Source: CAWHOW01 sp050013795 (GTDB lineage Bacteria; Bacteroidota; Bacteroidia; Bacteroidales; CG2-30-32-10). From it: a stretch of 6,637 bases of DNA. The DNA lies in the NCBI GenBank assembly GCA_050013795.1, contig JBEKEO010000174.1, positions 1-6,637 on the forward strand, given 5' to 3'. The notes beneath the pieces are model-generated. The model did not search any database, had not been told where the DNA came from, and saw nothing but the letters and a program-made list of their open reading frames with translations. Each line of letters opens with the position of its first letter. Within the stretch, counting starts at the first letter, position 1. The position numbers and the translations under genes were made by a program. Of this stretch, positions 1-5,328 are shown piece by piece.

Positions 1-138
1 CCTAAATCGGAGGATGATGCGGCGAAAATGAAAAAAGCCACCGTATTGCCATTGAGCGACGCAAAGCATCCTGTTTTCTACTTCGCTTCTCCCGATCCAT
101 ACAACTGGAATGGCTGGATTTATGTGGTTGTTCTGTAG
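1..138 (+). CDS. C-terminal end of an unrecognised protein (5' truncated by window)
   Basis: Reading frame 1 is open from the first base to a TAG at 136-138, giving the last 45 residues of a protein whose start lies outside the window. The tail reads lysine- and aspartate-rich at first, then ends in an aromatic, hydrophobic stretch (HPVFYFASPDPYNWNGWIYVV) that looks like the closing beta strands of a globular domain. I do not recognise the family. The codons are somewhat richer in G and C than those of the downstream genes. That the frame is coding is inferred from the compositional break exactly at the stop codon, after which the repeat array begins, and from the coherent aromatic C-terminus. 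The opposite strand is also open here, but it starts at a TTG inside the repeat array and I regard it as spurious. Confidence 0.6.
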   Translation, partial: PKSEDDAAKMKKATVLPLSDAKHPVFYFASPDPYNWNGWIYVVVL

Positions 139-400
139 GTAGTAGTGAGTAATTAGTATTGAGTAGTGAGTACTCTCCATAGAGAAGTGAGTTCTCTCTA
201 CAGAGAAGTGAGTTCTCTCCACAGAGAAGTGAGTACTCTCTACAGAGAAGTGAATTGTCTCTAGAGAGAAGTGAATACTCTCTACAGAGAAGTGAGTAGT
301 CTCTAGAGAGAAGTGAATACTCTCTACAGAGAAGTGAATACTCTCTACAGAGAAGTGAGTTCTCTCTACAGAGAAGTGAGTAGTCGGTGGAGAGTTGGTG
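139..400. repeat. 21-bp tandem repeat array with internal palindromes
   Basis: Ten units start at exactly 21-bp steps (181, 202, 223, 244, 265, 286, 307, 328, 349, 370). All ten share the same first ten bases, AGAGAAGTGA; positions 11-14 and 19-21 vary, and the last unit also differs at 17-18. Degenerate units extend the array to about 139 on the left, where it merges into GTAGTGAGTA-type sequence directly after a stop codon, and to about 400 on the right. Most units contain AGAGAA facing TTCTCT or a near match, and adjacent units meet in the palindromic TCTCT-NN-AGAGA. Because 21 is a multiple of three, a minus-strand frame stays open through the array (repeating SLLCRE), but this follows from the period. 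From memory, simple repeats of the GTAGTGAGTA type are frequent between genes in Bacteroidota; the role of this one is unknown. Confidence 0.95.
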
Positions 401-757
401 CAAGTGTTATGAAAAGCGGGGGAAAAGCTAAAAGGATAGTAATAAATAGTAAGATGCAAGTCCCAAGTTTCAAGATTTAAGTCTCAAATGCCATGATTAA
501 TGAGTGTATTCTTGTGACTTTACATTTGACAAGCTTAATGACAGGCAGGATTCGTAGGACTTTGATTTTGGTTATTGGGACTTGTGGCTTATTTGGGATG
601 AAAGTTGAGGGAAATGCTAAAATAAACGGGGAAATTGTTTTAAGGATGAAGGAGAAAGTGGTAAATTTATGGGAGAATTAAAGTTGGAATGACTCTAATG
701 GAGTAATACAATCATTGGCTGCAATTTATTAGAGTAATTCAATATATAATTATAAAC
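401..757. other. Gene-free intergenic stretch with low-complexity sequence
   Basis: No convincing gene is visible here. A 62-codon plus-strand frame (493-681) exists, but it lacks a ribosome binding site or nearby promoter element and shows no recognisable domain. The sequence contains short reiterated words such as CAAGTCCCAAG and CAAGTTT-like segments around 455-490. The ten-base word CAAGTCCCAA (457-466) recurs as an exact inverted copy, TTGGGACTTG, at 575-584. This kind of CAAGT/CCCAA simple sequence is, from memory, another common intergenic filler in Bacteroidota. The last part (about 685-757) is AT-rich and leads into the promoter of the next gene. Confidence 0.6.
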
Positions 758-765
758 TACATTTG
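758..765 (+). promoter_or_regulatory. Probable -7 promoter element of the secreted-protein gene
   Basis: TACATTTG matches the Bacteroidota -7 consensus TAnnTTTG exactly and lies 25 bp before the ATG at 791, which would give a leader of roughly 20 nt. I see no good TTG/TTTG -33 element at the expected 19-21 bp spacing, so the call rests on the -7 match and its position. Confidence 0.5.
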
Positions 766-790
766 TTTAATATAATAAAAACACTTCGAC

Positions 791-1234
791 ATGAACAAAA
801 TTACTTTATTCACTATCCTGTTTTTTGTACTGTATTTAAATTCATTCGCTCATTTATACGACAGGACAAAGTGTGGCTGGAATCGTGAATCAGTAAATAA
901 TTCAAGACAATCCTCTCTAAGACAGGAACCGCGAGACACGGTGGTAGGAAAAGGAAAAATAATCATGCATTGGAAAAATGAAGACTTGGAATTTTGGTTA
1001 TTTGAAGAGAAGTTTTATAAAATAGTATATAAAGACGGTACTTTTGCTCAAGGCACATGGAATTTCGATAACGGAAAATTAACATTACATAAAGACAAAT
1101 TGCATTCTACAAGTGAGAAGGAGTATCAATTACAAATGATGACTAAAGACGAGTTTGATAAAAAATATGGCAGTATGTTCGACACGATTAACTTAAATAA
1201 AAATAAAGACCCGTATCCTTTAATTTCTAAATAA
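791..1234 (+). CDS. Small secreted protein of unknown function
   Basis: This encodes 147 residues. The N-terminus is a classic Sec signal peptide: Asn-Lys, then a hydrophobic core at about residues 4-16, and a likely cleavage site after NSFA (residue 20). The mature part is about 127 residues, polar and lysine-rich, with one cysteine (C28). Residues 54-100 read as alternating beta strands, including KIIMHWKNEDLEFWLF and a GTW motif (88-90) followed by NFDNGKLTLH. That pattern resembles the small lipocalin-like or META-like beta barrels often exported by Bacteroidota, but the similarity is too weak for a family assignment. No lipobox cysteine follows the signal, so periplasmic or extracellular location is more likely than a lipoprotein. 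The start is supported by the signal peptide beginning directly at the ATG and by a -7 element 25 bp upstream. It stands alone, about 190 bp from the next gene. Confidence 0.8.
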   Translation: MNKITLFTILFFVLYLNSFAHLYDRTKCGWNRESVNNSRQSSLRQEPRDTVVGKGKIIMHWKNEDLEFWLFEEKFYKIVYKDGTFAQGTWNFDNGKLTLHKDKLHSTSEKEYQLQMMTKDEFDKKYGSMFDTINLNKNKDPYPLISK

Positions 1235-1378
1235 ACTGCAGCCAACTTATCATTGTTTCATTGGCATTAATATAAACTACTTGCCCACTGCCAACTTTTC
1301 ACATCAAACTCTAGGCACTTCCAACTTTAGGCACTTTAGTCACTCCCTTCCCTTTTAACATCTAATAACATTTCATAA
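1235..1378. repeat. Short direct repeats (TAGGCACTT / CCAACTT) between genes
   Basis: Between the secreted-protein gene and the next promoter the sequence reiterates two words. TAGGCACTT occurs at 1312-1320 and 1328-1336, and CCAACTT occurs at 1242-1248, 1291-1297 and 1321-1327. The resulting CTAGGCACTT-CCAACTTTAGGCACTTTAG string is a diverged simple repeat rather than a coding segment; no reading frame of note crosses it. From memory, AACTTTAGGCACTT-type strings are recurrent intergenic sequence in Bacteroidota. I see no terminator-like hairpin with a T tract. Confidence 0.55.
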
Positions 1379-1409
1379 TTGACCTGTTAACTGCAATGTA
1401 GTAAATTTG
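1379..1409 (+). promoter_or_regulatory. Bacteroidota-type promoter (-33/-7) of the SDR gene
   Basis: TTG at 1379-1381 and TAAATTTG at 1402-1409 (exact TAnnTTTG) are separated by 20 bp, the spacing expected for the Bacteroidota primary sigma factor. The -7 element lies 15 bp before the ATG at 1425, so the transcript would have a very short leader and no room for a Shine-Dalgarno, which fits the phylum. This is the best promoter in the window. Confidence 0.75.
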
Positions 1410-1424
1410 CCTTTCTAAAACAAT

Positions 1425-2270
1425 ATGAATATGAAAAACAAAATTTGCATTATAACTGGAGCAACATCGGGCATGGGGTTAGCCACTGCAGCAGCTTTGG
1501 CAGGTATGGGTGCCACTATAGGATTTGTATGCAGAAACAGGGTAAAAGGCGAAGCCGCTATATTAGCCATTACAGAAAAGACAGGAAACAAGGATATCCG
1601 ACTTTTTGTCGCCGACCTGTCATCTCAGGCGGATATACGCCGTCTTGCAGGGGAAATAAAAGCTAAATATCCGGTTATAGATGTTTTGGTAAACAATGCA
1701 GGCGCTATAAACCCAACCAGGACAGTTACAGTTGATGGTTTCGAAACCACTTTTGCAGTGAACCACCTTGCTTATTTCCTTCTCACCAATCTTTTACTTG
1801 ATAACCTTAAAGCTGCACCAAAGGCAAGGATAGTAAGCACGGCATCGGAAGCATCGAGGATGGGAAATATTTATTTTGATGATCTTCAGCTTGAAAAAAA
1901 GTATAGTTCATGGAAAGCCTATGGTCAGTCGAAGCTGGCCAATATCATTTTCACTTATGACCTTGCTGACAGGCTAAAAGGAACAAATATTACAGTCAAC
2001 TGCCTTCACCCCGGAGGAGTAAGGACGGGCTTTGCAGGAGACATGAAAGGCTTCTTTGGATTTATTTGGAAGACGTTCACTCCTTTGTTACGCTCAGCAG
2101 AGAAAGGCGCAGAAACTATCATCTGGCTGGCATCATCACCCGAAGTTGAAGGAGTAACAGGAAAATATTTCAAGGACAAAAAGGAAATAAAGTCAATGGC
2201 TGTTTCCTACGATGCTGATGTACAGAAGAAACTGTGGGAGGTAAGCGAAGAATTGACAAAAATGAAATAG
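1425..2270 (+). CDS. Short-chain dehydrogenase/reductase, retinol-dehydrogenase-like
   Basis: This encodes a 281-residue cytoplasmic Rossmann-fold oxidoreductase. The cofactor motif TGATSGMG is at residues 11-18, NNAG at 90-93, the structural Asn in VNH at 113, the likely catalytic Ser at 141, YGQSK (Tyr166, Lys170) as the catalytic pair, and HPGGVRTG at 195-202. The Ser-to-Tyr spacing is 25 residues rather than about 13, with an intervening IYFDDLQLEKKYSSW segment; this insertion is typical of the RDH11-14/WW-domain-oxidoreductase-like branch. CRN at 36-38, after the second beta strand, puts an Arg where NADP-preferring members have one, so NADP(H) is the inferred cofactor. The substrate cannot be read from sequence; these bacterial homologues act on unknown carbonyls or alcohols, so 'retinol dehydrogenase' should not be taken literally. 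An in-frame second ATG lies two codons later and is equally possible as the start. Confidence 0.92.
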   Translation: MNMKNKICIITGATSGMGLATAAALAGMGATIGFVCRNRVKGEAAILAITEKTGNKDIRLFVADLSSQADIRRLAGEIKAKYPVIDVLVNNAGAINPTRTVTVDGFETTFAVNHLAYFLLTNLLLDNLKAAPKARIVSTASEASRMGNIYFDDLQLEKKYSSWKAYGQSKLANIIFTYDLADRLKGTNITVNCLHPGGVRTGFAGDMKGFFGFIWKTFTPLLRSAEKGAETIIWLASSPEVEGVTGKYFKDKKEIKSMAVSYDADVQKKLWEVSEELTKMK

Positions 2271-2305
2271 AAATCATACTTGATTGAAGAATAACTAATC
2301 AATAA

Positions 2306-2422
2306 TTAACCGCAAAGAGCGCAAAGAAAAGAAACGTCCCGATTTAATCGGGATAAACTCCGAACGCAGAGAAGATTTTTCCTTTGCGAACTCTGCGATA
2401 ACCTTTGCGACCTTTGCGTTAA
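2306..2422. repeat. Nested inverted repeat element with CGCAAAG / CTTTGCG arms
   Basis: The outer left arm (2306-2326, beginning TTAACCGCAAAGAGCG) pairs with the outer right arm (2403-2422, ending CCTTTGCGTTAA), with one bulge and two mismatches. Inside it CGCAGAG (2365-2371) faces CTCTGCG (2391-2397), and TCCCGAT-TTA-ATCGGGA (2337-2353) forms a perfect 7-bp stem. The element fills most of the gap between the SDR and flavoredoxin-like genes. From memory, CGCAAAG-rich inverted repeats of this kind, and the separate CCCGAT/ATCGGG palindrome, are dispersed in many Bacteroidota genomes, so this is probably a copy of a non-autonomous repeat. No T tract follows the outer stem, so an intrinsic terminator is less likely. 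Read-through from the SDR gene would make a long folded RNA. Confidence 0.85.
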
Positions 2423-2447
2423 AAAACATGTTTACAAATCATAAGTT

Positions 2448-3002
2448 ATGAAAAAAGATCTGGGTGTAAAGAATTTCTACTATCCGACATTAACAGTAAT
2501 TGTTGGTGCTAATGTTGACGGCAAACCCAATTACATTACCATTGCATGGGGCGGTATCATGGGCATGGACAGCCTGTATATCGGCATGAACAAATCGCAC
2601 TACACCAACAAAGGCATCATAGAAAACAAGTCATTCAGTATTAACATTCCTTCTGCAAGCCTTGTGAAGGAAACAGATTATTGCGGTCTGTATTCGGGGA
2701 AGAATACGGATAAATCGACACTGTTCAAATCGTTTTATGGTAAGCTTGGCAATGTTCCCATGATAGAGGAGTGTGCTGCCAATATGGAATGCGAACTTAT
2801 TGAAACGATTGATTCACGTAATCATGATATATTCATTGGTAAAATAGTGAATACATGGTGTGATGAACAATATATGACCGACTGCAAAGCCGACCTTAAG
2901 AAGATACAGCCGATATTGTTCTCCTTTCATGATTCTACCTACTGGACAATTGGGGAATGCTTTGCAAAGGCTTGGAGCGTGGGTAAAGAACTGAAGAAAT
3001 AA
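2448..3002 (+). CDS. Flavoredoxin / flavin reductase-like FMN-binding protein
   Basis: This encodes 184 residues and covers essentially the whole flavin-reductase-like FMN-binding split-barrel domain (about residues 8-170). Family signatures are PTLTVIVGANVDGKPNYITIAWGG (13-36), the strand LYIGMNKSHYTNKGI (43-57), KSFSINIPS (61-69), and ETDYCGLYSGKNTDKS (75-90), where the DYCG and SG..TDK elements are typical of the flavoredoxin subgroup. The conserved tail is YWTIGECFAKAWSVGKEL. Such proteins bind FMN and pass electrons from a reduced donor or NAD(P)H to an unknown acceptor; no partner is encoded nearby. It is cytoplasmic, with no signal peptide. Six cysteines are present, but I see no CxxC cluster. 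The start is the first ATG in frame and matches the usual family N-terminus. I find no clear -7 element upstream, so it may rely on the SDR promoter 1 kb upstream or on sequence within the inverted repeat. Confidence 0.9.
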   Translation: MKKDLGVKNFYYPTLTVIVGANVDGKPNYITIAWGGIMGMDSLYIGMNKSHYTNKGIIENKSFSINIPSASLVKETDYCGLYSGKNTDKSTLFKSFYGKLGNVPMIEECAANMECELIETIDSRNHDIFIGKIVNTWCDEQYMTDCKADLKKIQPILFSFHDSTYWTIGECFAKAWSVGKELKK

Positions 3003-3021
3003 TGTGGAACATGAATAATCA

Positions 3022-3162
3022 ATGCCGCAGGCATGATATATTGGTAGAACAAAGAACTACCAAATTGAATGAGTGCCATAGGCACGAAATAATATCATCC
3101 CTACGGGATTTAGAATAATTATGTGTGATATATTTCTACCAAGATGATGTCCCTAACGGGAC
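3022..3162. repeat. Cluster of short hairpins (dispersed palindromic repeat type)
   Basis: Four compact hairpins follow one another: ATGCC-GCA-GGCAT (3022-3034), GTGCC-ATA-GGCAC (3073-3085), ATCCC-TAC-GGGAT (3097-3109) and GTCCC-TAAC-GGGAC (3149-3162). In addition TTGGTAG (3041-3047) can pair with CTACCAA at 3057-3063, or as TTGGTAGAA (3041-3049) with TTCTACCAA at 3134-3142. GATATATT occurs both at 3035-3042 and 3127-3134. Each stem is 5 bp with a 3-4 base loop of similar sequence, so the hairpins look like copies of two related palindromes (TGCCNNAGGCA and TCCCTANGGGA). From memory, this combination with GGTAGAA links is a common interspersed element in Bacteroidota intergenic regions. None is followed by a T tract, so I do not call a terminator. 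Confidence 0.85.
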
Positions 3163-3213
3163 TATAATAATATCTAAGATTATCGCGTATGTTGTATAAC
3201 CCTTATATAAAGC

Positions 3214-4359
3214 ATGAATAAAAAAGCCTTTATCATATTTCTTTCAACAGTATTCAGTCTTTACTTTTTACTGAATTATTATGTCTTTATTCGTGGATGG
3301 CAGGCATTACCAGACATACAAACCATAAAAATCATTTACATTTCTGTTTGCTCTATTGTATTTGTTTCATATATTTTAAGTCGTTTTCTTGAAAGAACAA
3401 GATGGGTAAAGCTTTCCGAACCTTTTACATGGATAGGTTCAATATGGTTATTGGCCATGTTTTATTTTTTCCTTTTCATTATTTTAATTGATCTTATCAG
3501 GCTGCTGGATTACCTTTTCCATTTCCTACCCGATATAAATTTAAAACCTATAACTGCTTTAAGTGTTGCAGTCATAGTGTTACTGGCTGTTTTTGCAGGC
3601 TTTATCAATGCGCGCACCCCTGTCATAAAACGCTTGAATATCCGGATTCCTAAGAAAGCAGGAAGCATAAAGGAATTGAAGATCGTGGCAGTTTCCGATA
3701 TTCACATGGGGATGCTGGTTAAGCGCAAAATGATATTCCGGTTAGTTAAAACCATCATTCGCTTAAGGCCTGACATTGTATTGATAGCCGGCGATATGCT
3801 GGATGAAGTTATTGATCCGATCATTAAATACAATTTAGGCGAACCTTTCAGGAGGATAAAAGCGCCCCTTGGCATATATGCCATTACAGGTAATCATGAA
3901 TATATCGGGGGCATAGAGAAATCAATAAAATATATAGAATCGCTTGGGATTAGAGTATTGAAAGATGAAGTGCTAAAGATTGCAGATGCCTTTTATCTGG
4001 CAGGGAGATACGATCACGACATCAGCAGGTTTACCAATGGTAAAAGAAAAGTACTGAAAGAGCTGCTTAAAGATATTGATGCCTCCTATCCACTCATTCT
4101 CCTCGATCATCAACCCTTCCATCTTGAAAAAGCTGTTGAGTGCGGCGTTGACTTTCAGTTATCAGGGCATACACATCACGGACAGGTATGGCCTTTGCAC
4201 TTAATTACAAAAGCAATATTTGAAATCAGCCGTGGATACAAGAAGAAAGGCAACACACACTTTTATATATCAAGCGGTTTCGGTACATGGGGGCCACCTA
4301 TCCGCATTGGCAACAGGCCTGAAGTAGTATCTGTCAAATTAATATTAACTGATTCTTAA
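3214..4359 (+). CDS. Membrane-anchored metallophosphoesterase (YaeI/YkuE/LpxG-like)
   Basis: This encodes 381 residues. The N-terminal 135 residues contain four predicted membrane helices (about 5-26, 38-56, 73-95, 113-132), followed by a calcineurin-like phosphoesterase domain (about 153-378). The metal-binding motifs are complete: SDIHMG (Asp162, His164), GDMLDE (Asp194), GNHEY (Asn227, His228), His299 in LDHQP, and GHTHHGQ (His319, His321). Basic residues cluster between helices 2 and 3 (R57, R61, R63, K66) and after helix 4 (R134, K139, R140), so by the positive-inside rule the catalytic domain should face the cytoplasm. The family uses a two-metal centre to hydrolyse phosphoester or pyrophosphate bonds. 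Relatives include YaeI/YkuE-type enzymes and the chlamydial LpxG, which cleaves UDP-2,3-diacylglucosamine in lipid A synthesis; that substrate is possible but not shown here. No Shine-Dalgarno or good promoter is seen. Its own neighbours do not reveal the substrate. Confidence 0.92.
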   Translation: MNKKAFIIFLSTVFSLYFLLNYYVFIRGWQALPDIQTIKIIYISVCSIVFVSYILSRFLERTRWVKLSEPFTWIGSIWLLAMFYFFLFIILIDLIRLLDYLFHFLPDINLKPITALSVAVIVLLAVFAGFINARTPVIKRLNIRIPKKAGSIKELKIVAVSDIHMGMLVKRKMIFRLVKTIIRLRPDIVLIAGDMLDEVIDPIIKYNLGEPFRRIKAPLGIYAITGNHEYIGGIEKSIKYIESLGIRVLKDEVLKIADAFYLAGRYDHDISRFTNGKRKVLKELLKDIDASYPLILLDHQPFHLEKAVECGVDFQLSGHTHHGQVWPLHLITKAIFEISRGYKKKGNTHFYISSGFGTWGPPIRIGNRPEVVSVKLILTDS

Positions 4360-4390
4360 GTACAAGAAAATACAGATAAAAAAAACAGAA

Positions 4391-4398
4391 TATCTTTG
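4391..4398 (+). promoter_or_regulatory. Probable -7 promoter element of the tonB-like gene
   Basis: TATCTTTG matches TAnnTTTG exactly and lies in the 102-bp gap after the metallophosphoesterase gene, 63 bp before the ATG at 4462, giving a leader of about 55 nt. There is no TTG at the correct -33 spacing (the upstream sequence is A-rich), so strength and start point are uncertain. Confidence 0.55.
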
Positions 4399-4461
4399 CA
4401 TTCAATTATAAAATCAGAGCAATAAAAACCCTGCTGGCGAGTTTGCTGTCAATAGAATTTA

Positions 4462-5211
4462 ATGGATAATCTGGACGACATAGTATTTGAACATAGGAAT
4501 AAATCTTATGGTGCTTATGTTTTAAGAAGCAGGTATTACAAAAGCGCAAGTTATGGTTTGTTATTTGCTCTTTTAATTTTTATTTCTGTCACAATTTATG
4601 TTTACATTGATAGTATGAAAGTTAATGATTATGCAAATAATGAACTGTATCAGGAAATGGTGGATTTTGAACAATATAATACAATGAAAGAGTTAGATTC
4701 CATGCAAGTGAATACTCCTCCTCCCAAGAAAGAGATTGCAAAAAAAGATATTAAATCCTTTGTAGTTGTTGATAAACCCGTAAACGATACGCTGAAAGTT
4801 GTTAAATTGCCCGATTTGAAAGAAGATTCGATTAAAAACGACAGCTTATTACTAGCAGATTCGTCAAAAGCAGGAAGTGAGAATGGTAAAATCAATGGGA
4901 AAATATATACAAAAGTTGACGAATTACCTGAGTTCCCGGGTGGGTTTAGCGCACTAAGAAAATATCTGTTGCAAAACACACATTATCCCGATGATGCAAG
5001 GTTAAAACACATAAGCGGAATAGTACTTGTTCAATGTGTAATCTCAAAAAATGGCGATGTTCTAAATGTTTCAACAAAAAAAGGAATTAATCCATTACTA
5101 GATAACGAAGCCTTAAGGGTAATAAAATCGCTGCCAAAATGGAAGCCGGCAAGAAGGAAAGGTTATGCAGTGAATATGATGCTTGTATTTCCGATAAAAT
5201 TTCTATTGTAA
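4462..5211 (+). CDS. TonB family energy-transducing protein
   Basis: This encodes 249 residues with the architecture of Bacteroidota TonB. A short cytoplasmic segment carries the motif DIVFEHRNKSYGAYVLR (6-22). One membrane helix follows (about 31-49), then a periplasmic linker (50-150), then a C-terminal TonB domain (about 160-249) with the signatures ELPEFPGG (154-161), YPDDARLKHISGIVLVQCVISKNGDV (175-200) and LDNEALRVIKSLPKWKPARRKGYAVNMMLVFPIKF (213-247). TonB couples the ExbB/ExbD proton-motive complex to outer-membrane TonB-dependent transporters; no exbBD or receptor gene is visible in this window. The linker is only modestly proline-containing (PPP at 86-88) and is instead rich in Asp, Ser and Lys; at about 100 residues it is of ordinary to short length. 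The start is fixed by the conserved N-terminal motif. Bacteroidota usually carry several tonB paralogues, so this is probably one of them rather than the only copy. Confidence 0.93.
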   Translation: MDNLDDIVFEHRNKSYGAYVLRSRYYKSASYGLLFALLIFISVTIYVYIDSMKVNDYANNELYQEMVDFEQYNTMKELDSMQVNTPPPKKEIAKKDIKSFVVVDKPVNDTLKVVKLPDLKEDSIKNDSLLLADSSKAGSENGKINGKIYTKVDELPEFPGGFSALRKYLLQNTHYPDDARLKHISGIVLVQCVISKNGDVLNVSTKKGINPLLDNEALRVIKSLPKWKPARRKGYAVNMMLVFPIKFLL

Positions 5212-5285
5212 ATTCGAAGTCATTTCTTTAAGATAAAAACCACGGAGTTTAAATATTTGCTTCTTTTTCTTTAAAGAATTTATAT

Positions 5286-5293
5286 TATATTTG
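5286..5293 (+). promoter_or_regulatory. Probable -7 promoter element of the propeller-protein gene
   Basis: TATATTTG matches TAnnTTTG exactly, 35 bp before the ATG at 5329, predicting transcription from about 5300 and a leader near 30 nt. The expected -33 position (about 5262-5266) is a T-rich run without a clean TTG; a TTTG at 5256-5259 is 26 bp away, too far. The 12-bp palindrome TTCTTTAAAGAA (5267-5278) sits between the -33 and -7 positions and could be an operator, but in such AT-rich DNA it may be chance. Confidence 0.5.
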
Positions 5294-5295
5294 TA

Positions 5296-5317
5296 AAAAC
5301 ACATCGAAATGTGTTTT
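5296..5317 (+). promoter_or_regulatory. Hairpin in the leader of the propeller-protein gene
   Basis: AAAACACAT and ATGTGTTTT form a perfect 9-bp inverted repeat around a CGAA tetraloop. The stem begins three bases after the -7 element, so it would span the predicted transcription start. It could be a 5' end structure, a regulator binding site, or, since the right arm ends in TTTTATTTG, a weak terminator for the tonB-like gene 85 bp upstream. The stem has only three G-C pairs, which argues against strong termination. Confidence 0.55.
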
Positions 5318-5328
5318 ATTTGTTTAAC

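Noticed and set aside
139..400. CRISPR array
   Set aside because: The repeats are directly contiguous 21-bp units without unique spacers, and no cas gene is present in the window.
2..403. Minus-strand 133-codon frame with repeated SLLCRE motif
   Set aside because: It starts at a TTG, consists of the 21-bp repeat (a multiple of three, so open by construction) and then runs antisense through the end of a plus-strand gene. Similar SLL-type repeat proteins are, from memory, spurious products of intergenic repeats in Bacteroidota.
493..681. Plus-strand 62-codon frame
   Set aside because: It has no recognisable domain, no ribosome binding site and no -7 element in range, and it overlaps low-complexity CAAGTCCCAA-type sequence. 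It is not impossible as a tiny protein but is unsupported.
1241..1265. Hairpin GCCAA...TTGGC after the secreted-protein gene
   Set aside because: Only five base pairs with a 15-base loop and no T tract; expected by chance in a gap of this size.
2337..2353. Intrinsic terminator for the SDR gene
   Set aside because: The TCCCGAT/ATCGGGA stem is followed by AAACTCCG rather than a T tract, and it lies 67 bp after the stop inside a larger inverted repeat.
3129..3194. Promoter for the metallophosphoesterase gene
   Set aside because: TATATTTC (3129-3136) and TATGTTG (3188-3194) are near misses to TAnnTTTG without a matching -33 element, so neither is good enough to call.
3702..3884. Minus-strand frame inside the metallophosphoesterase gene
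   Set aside because: It lies antisense to the conserved catalytic motifs of a clear gene; a shadow frame.
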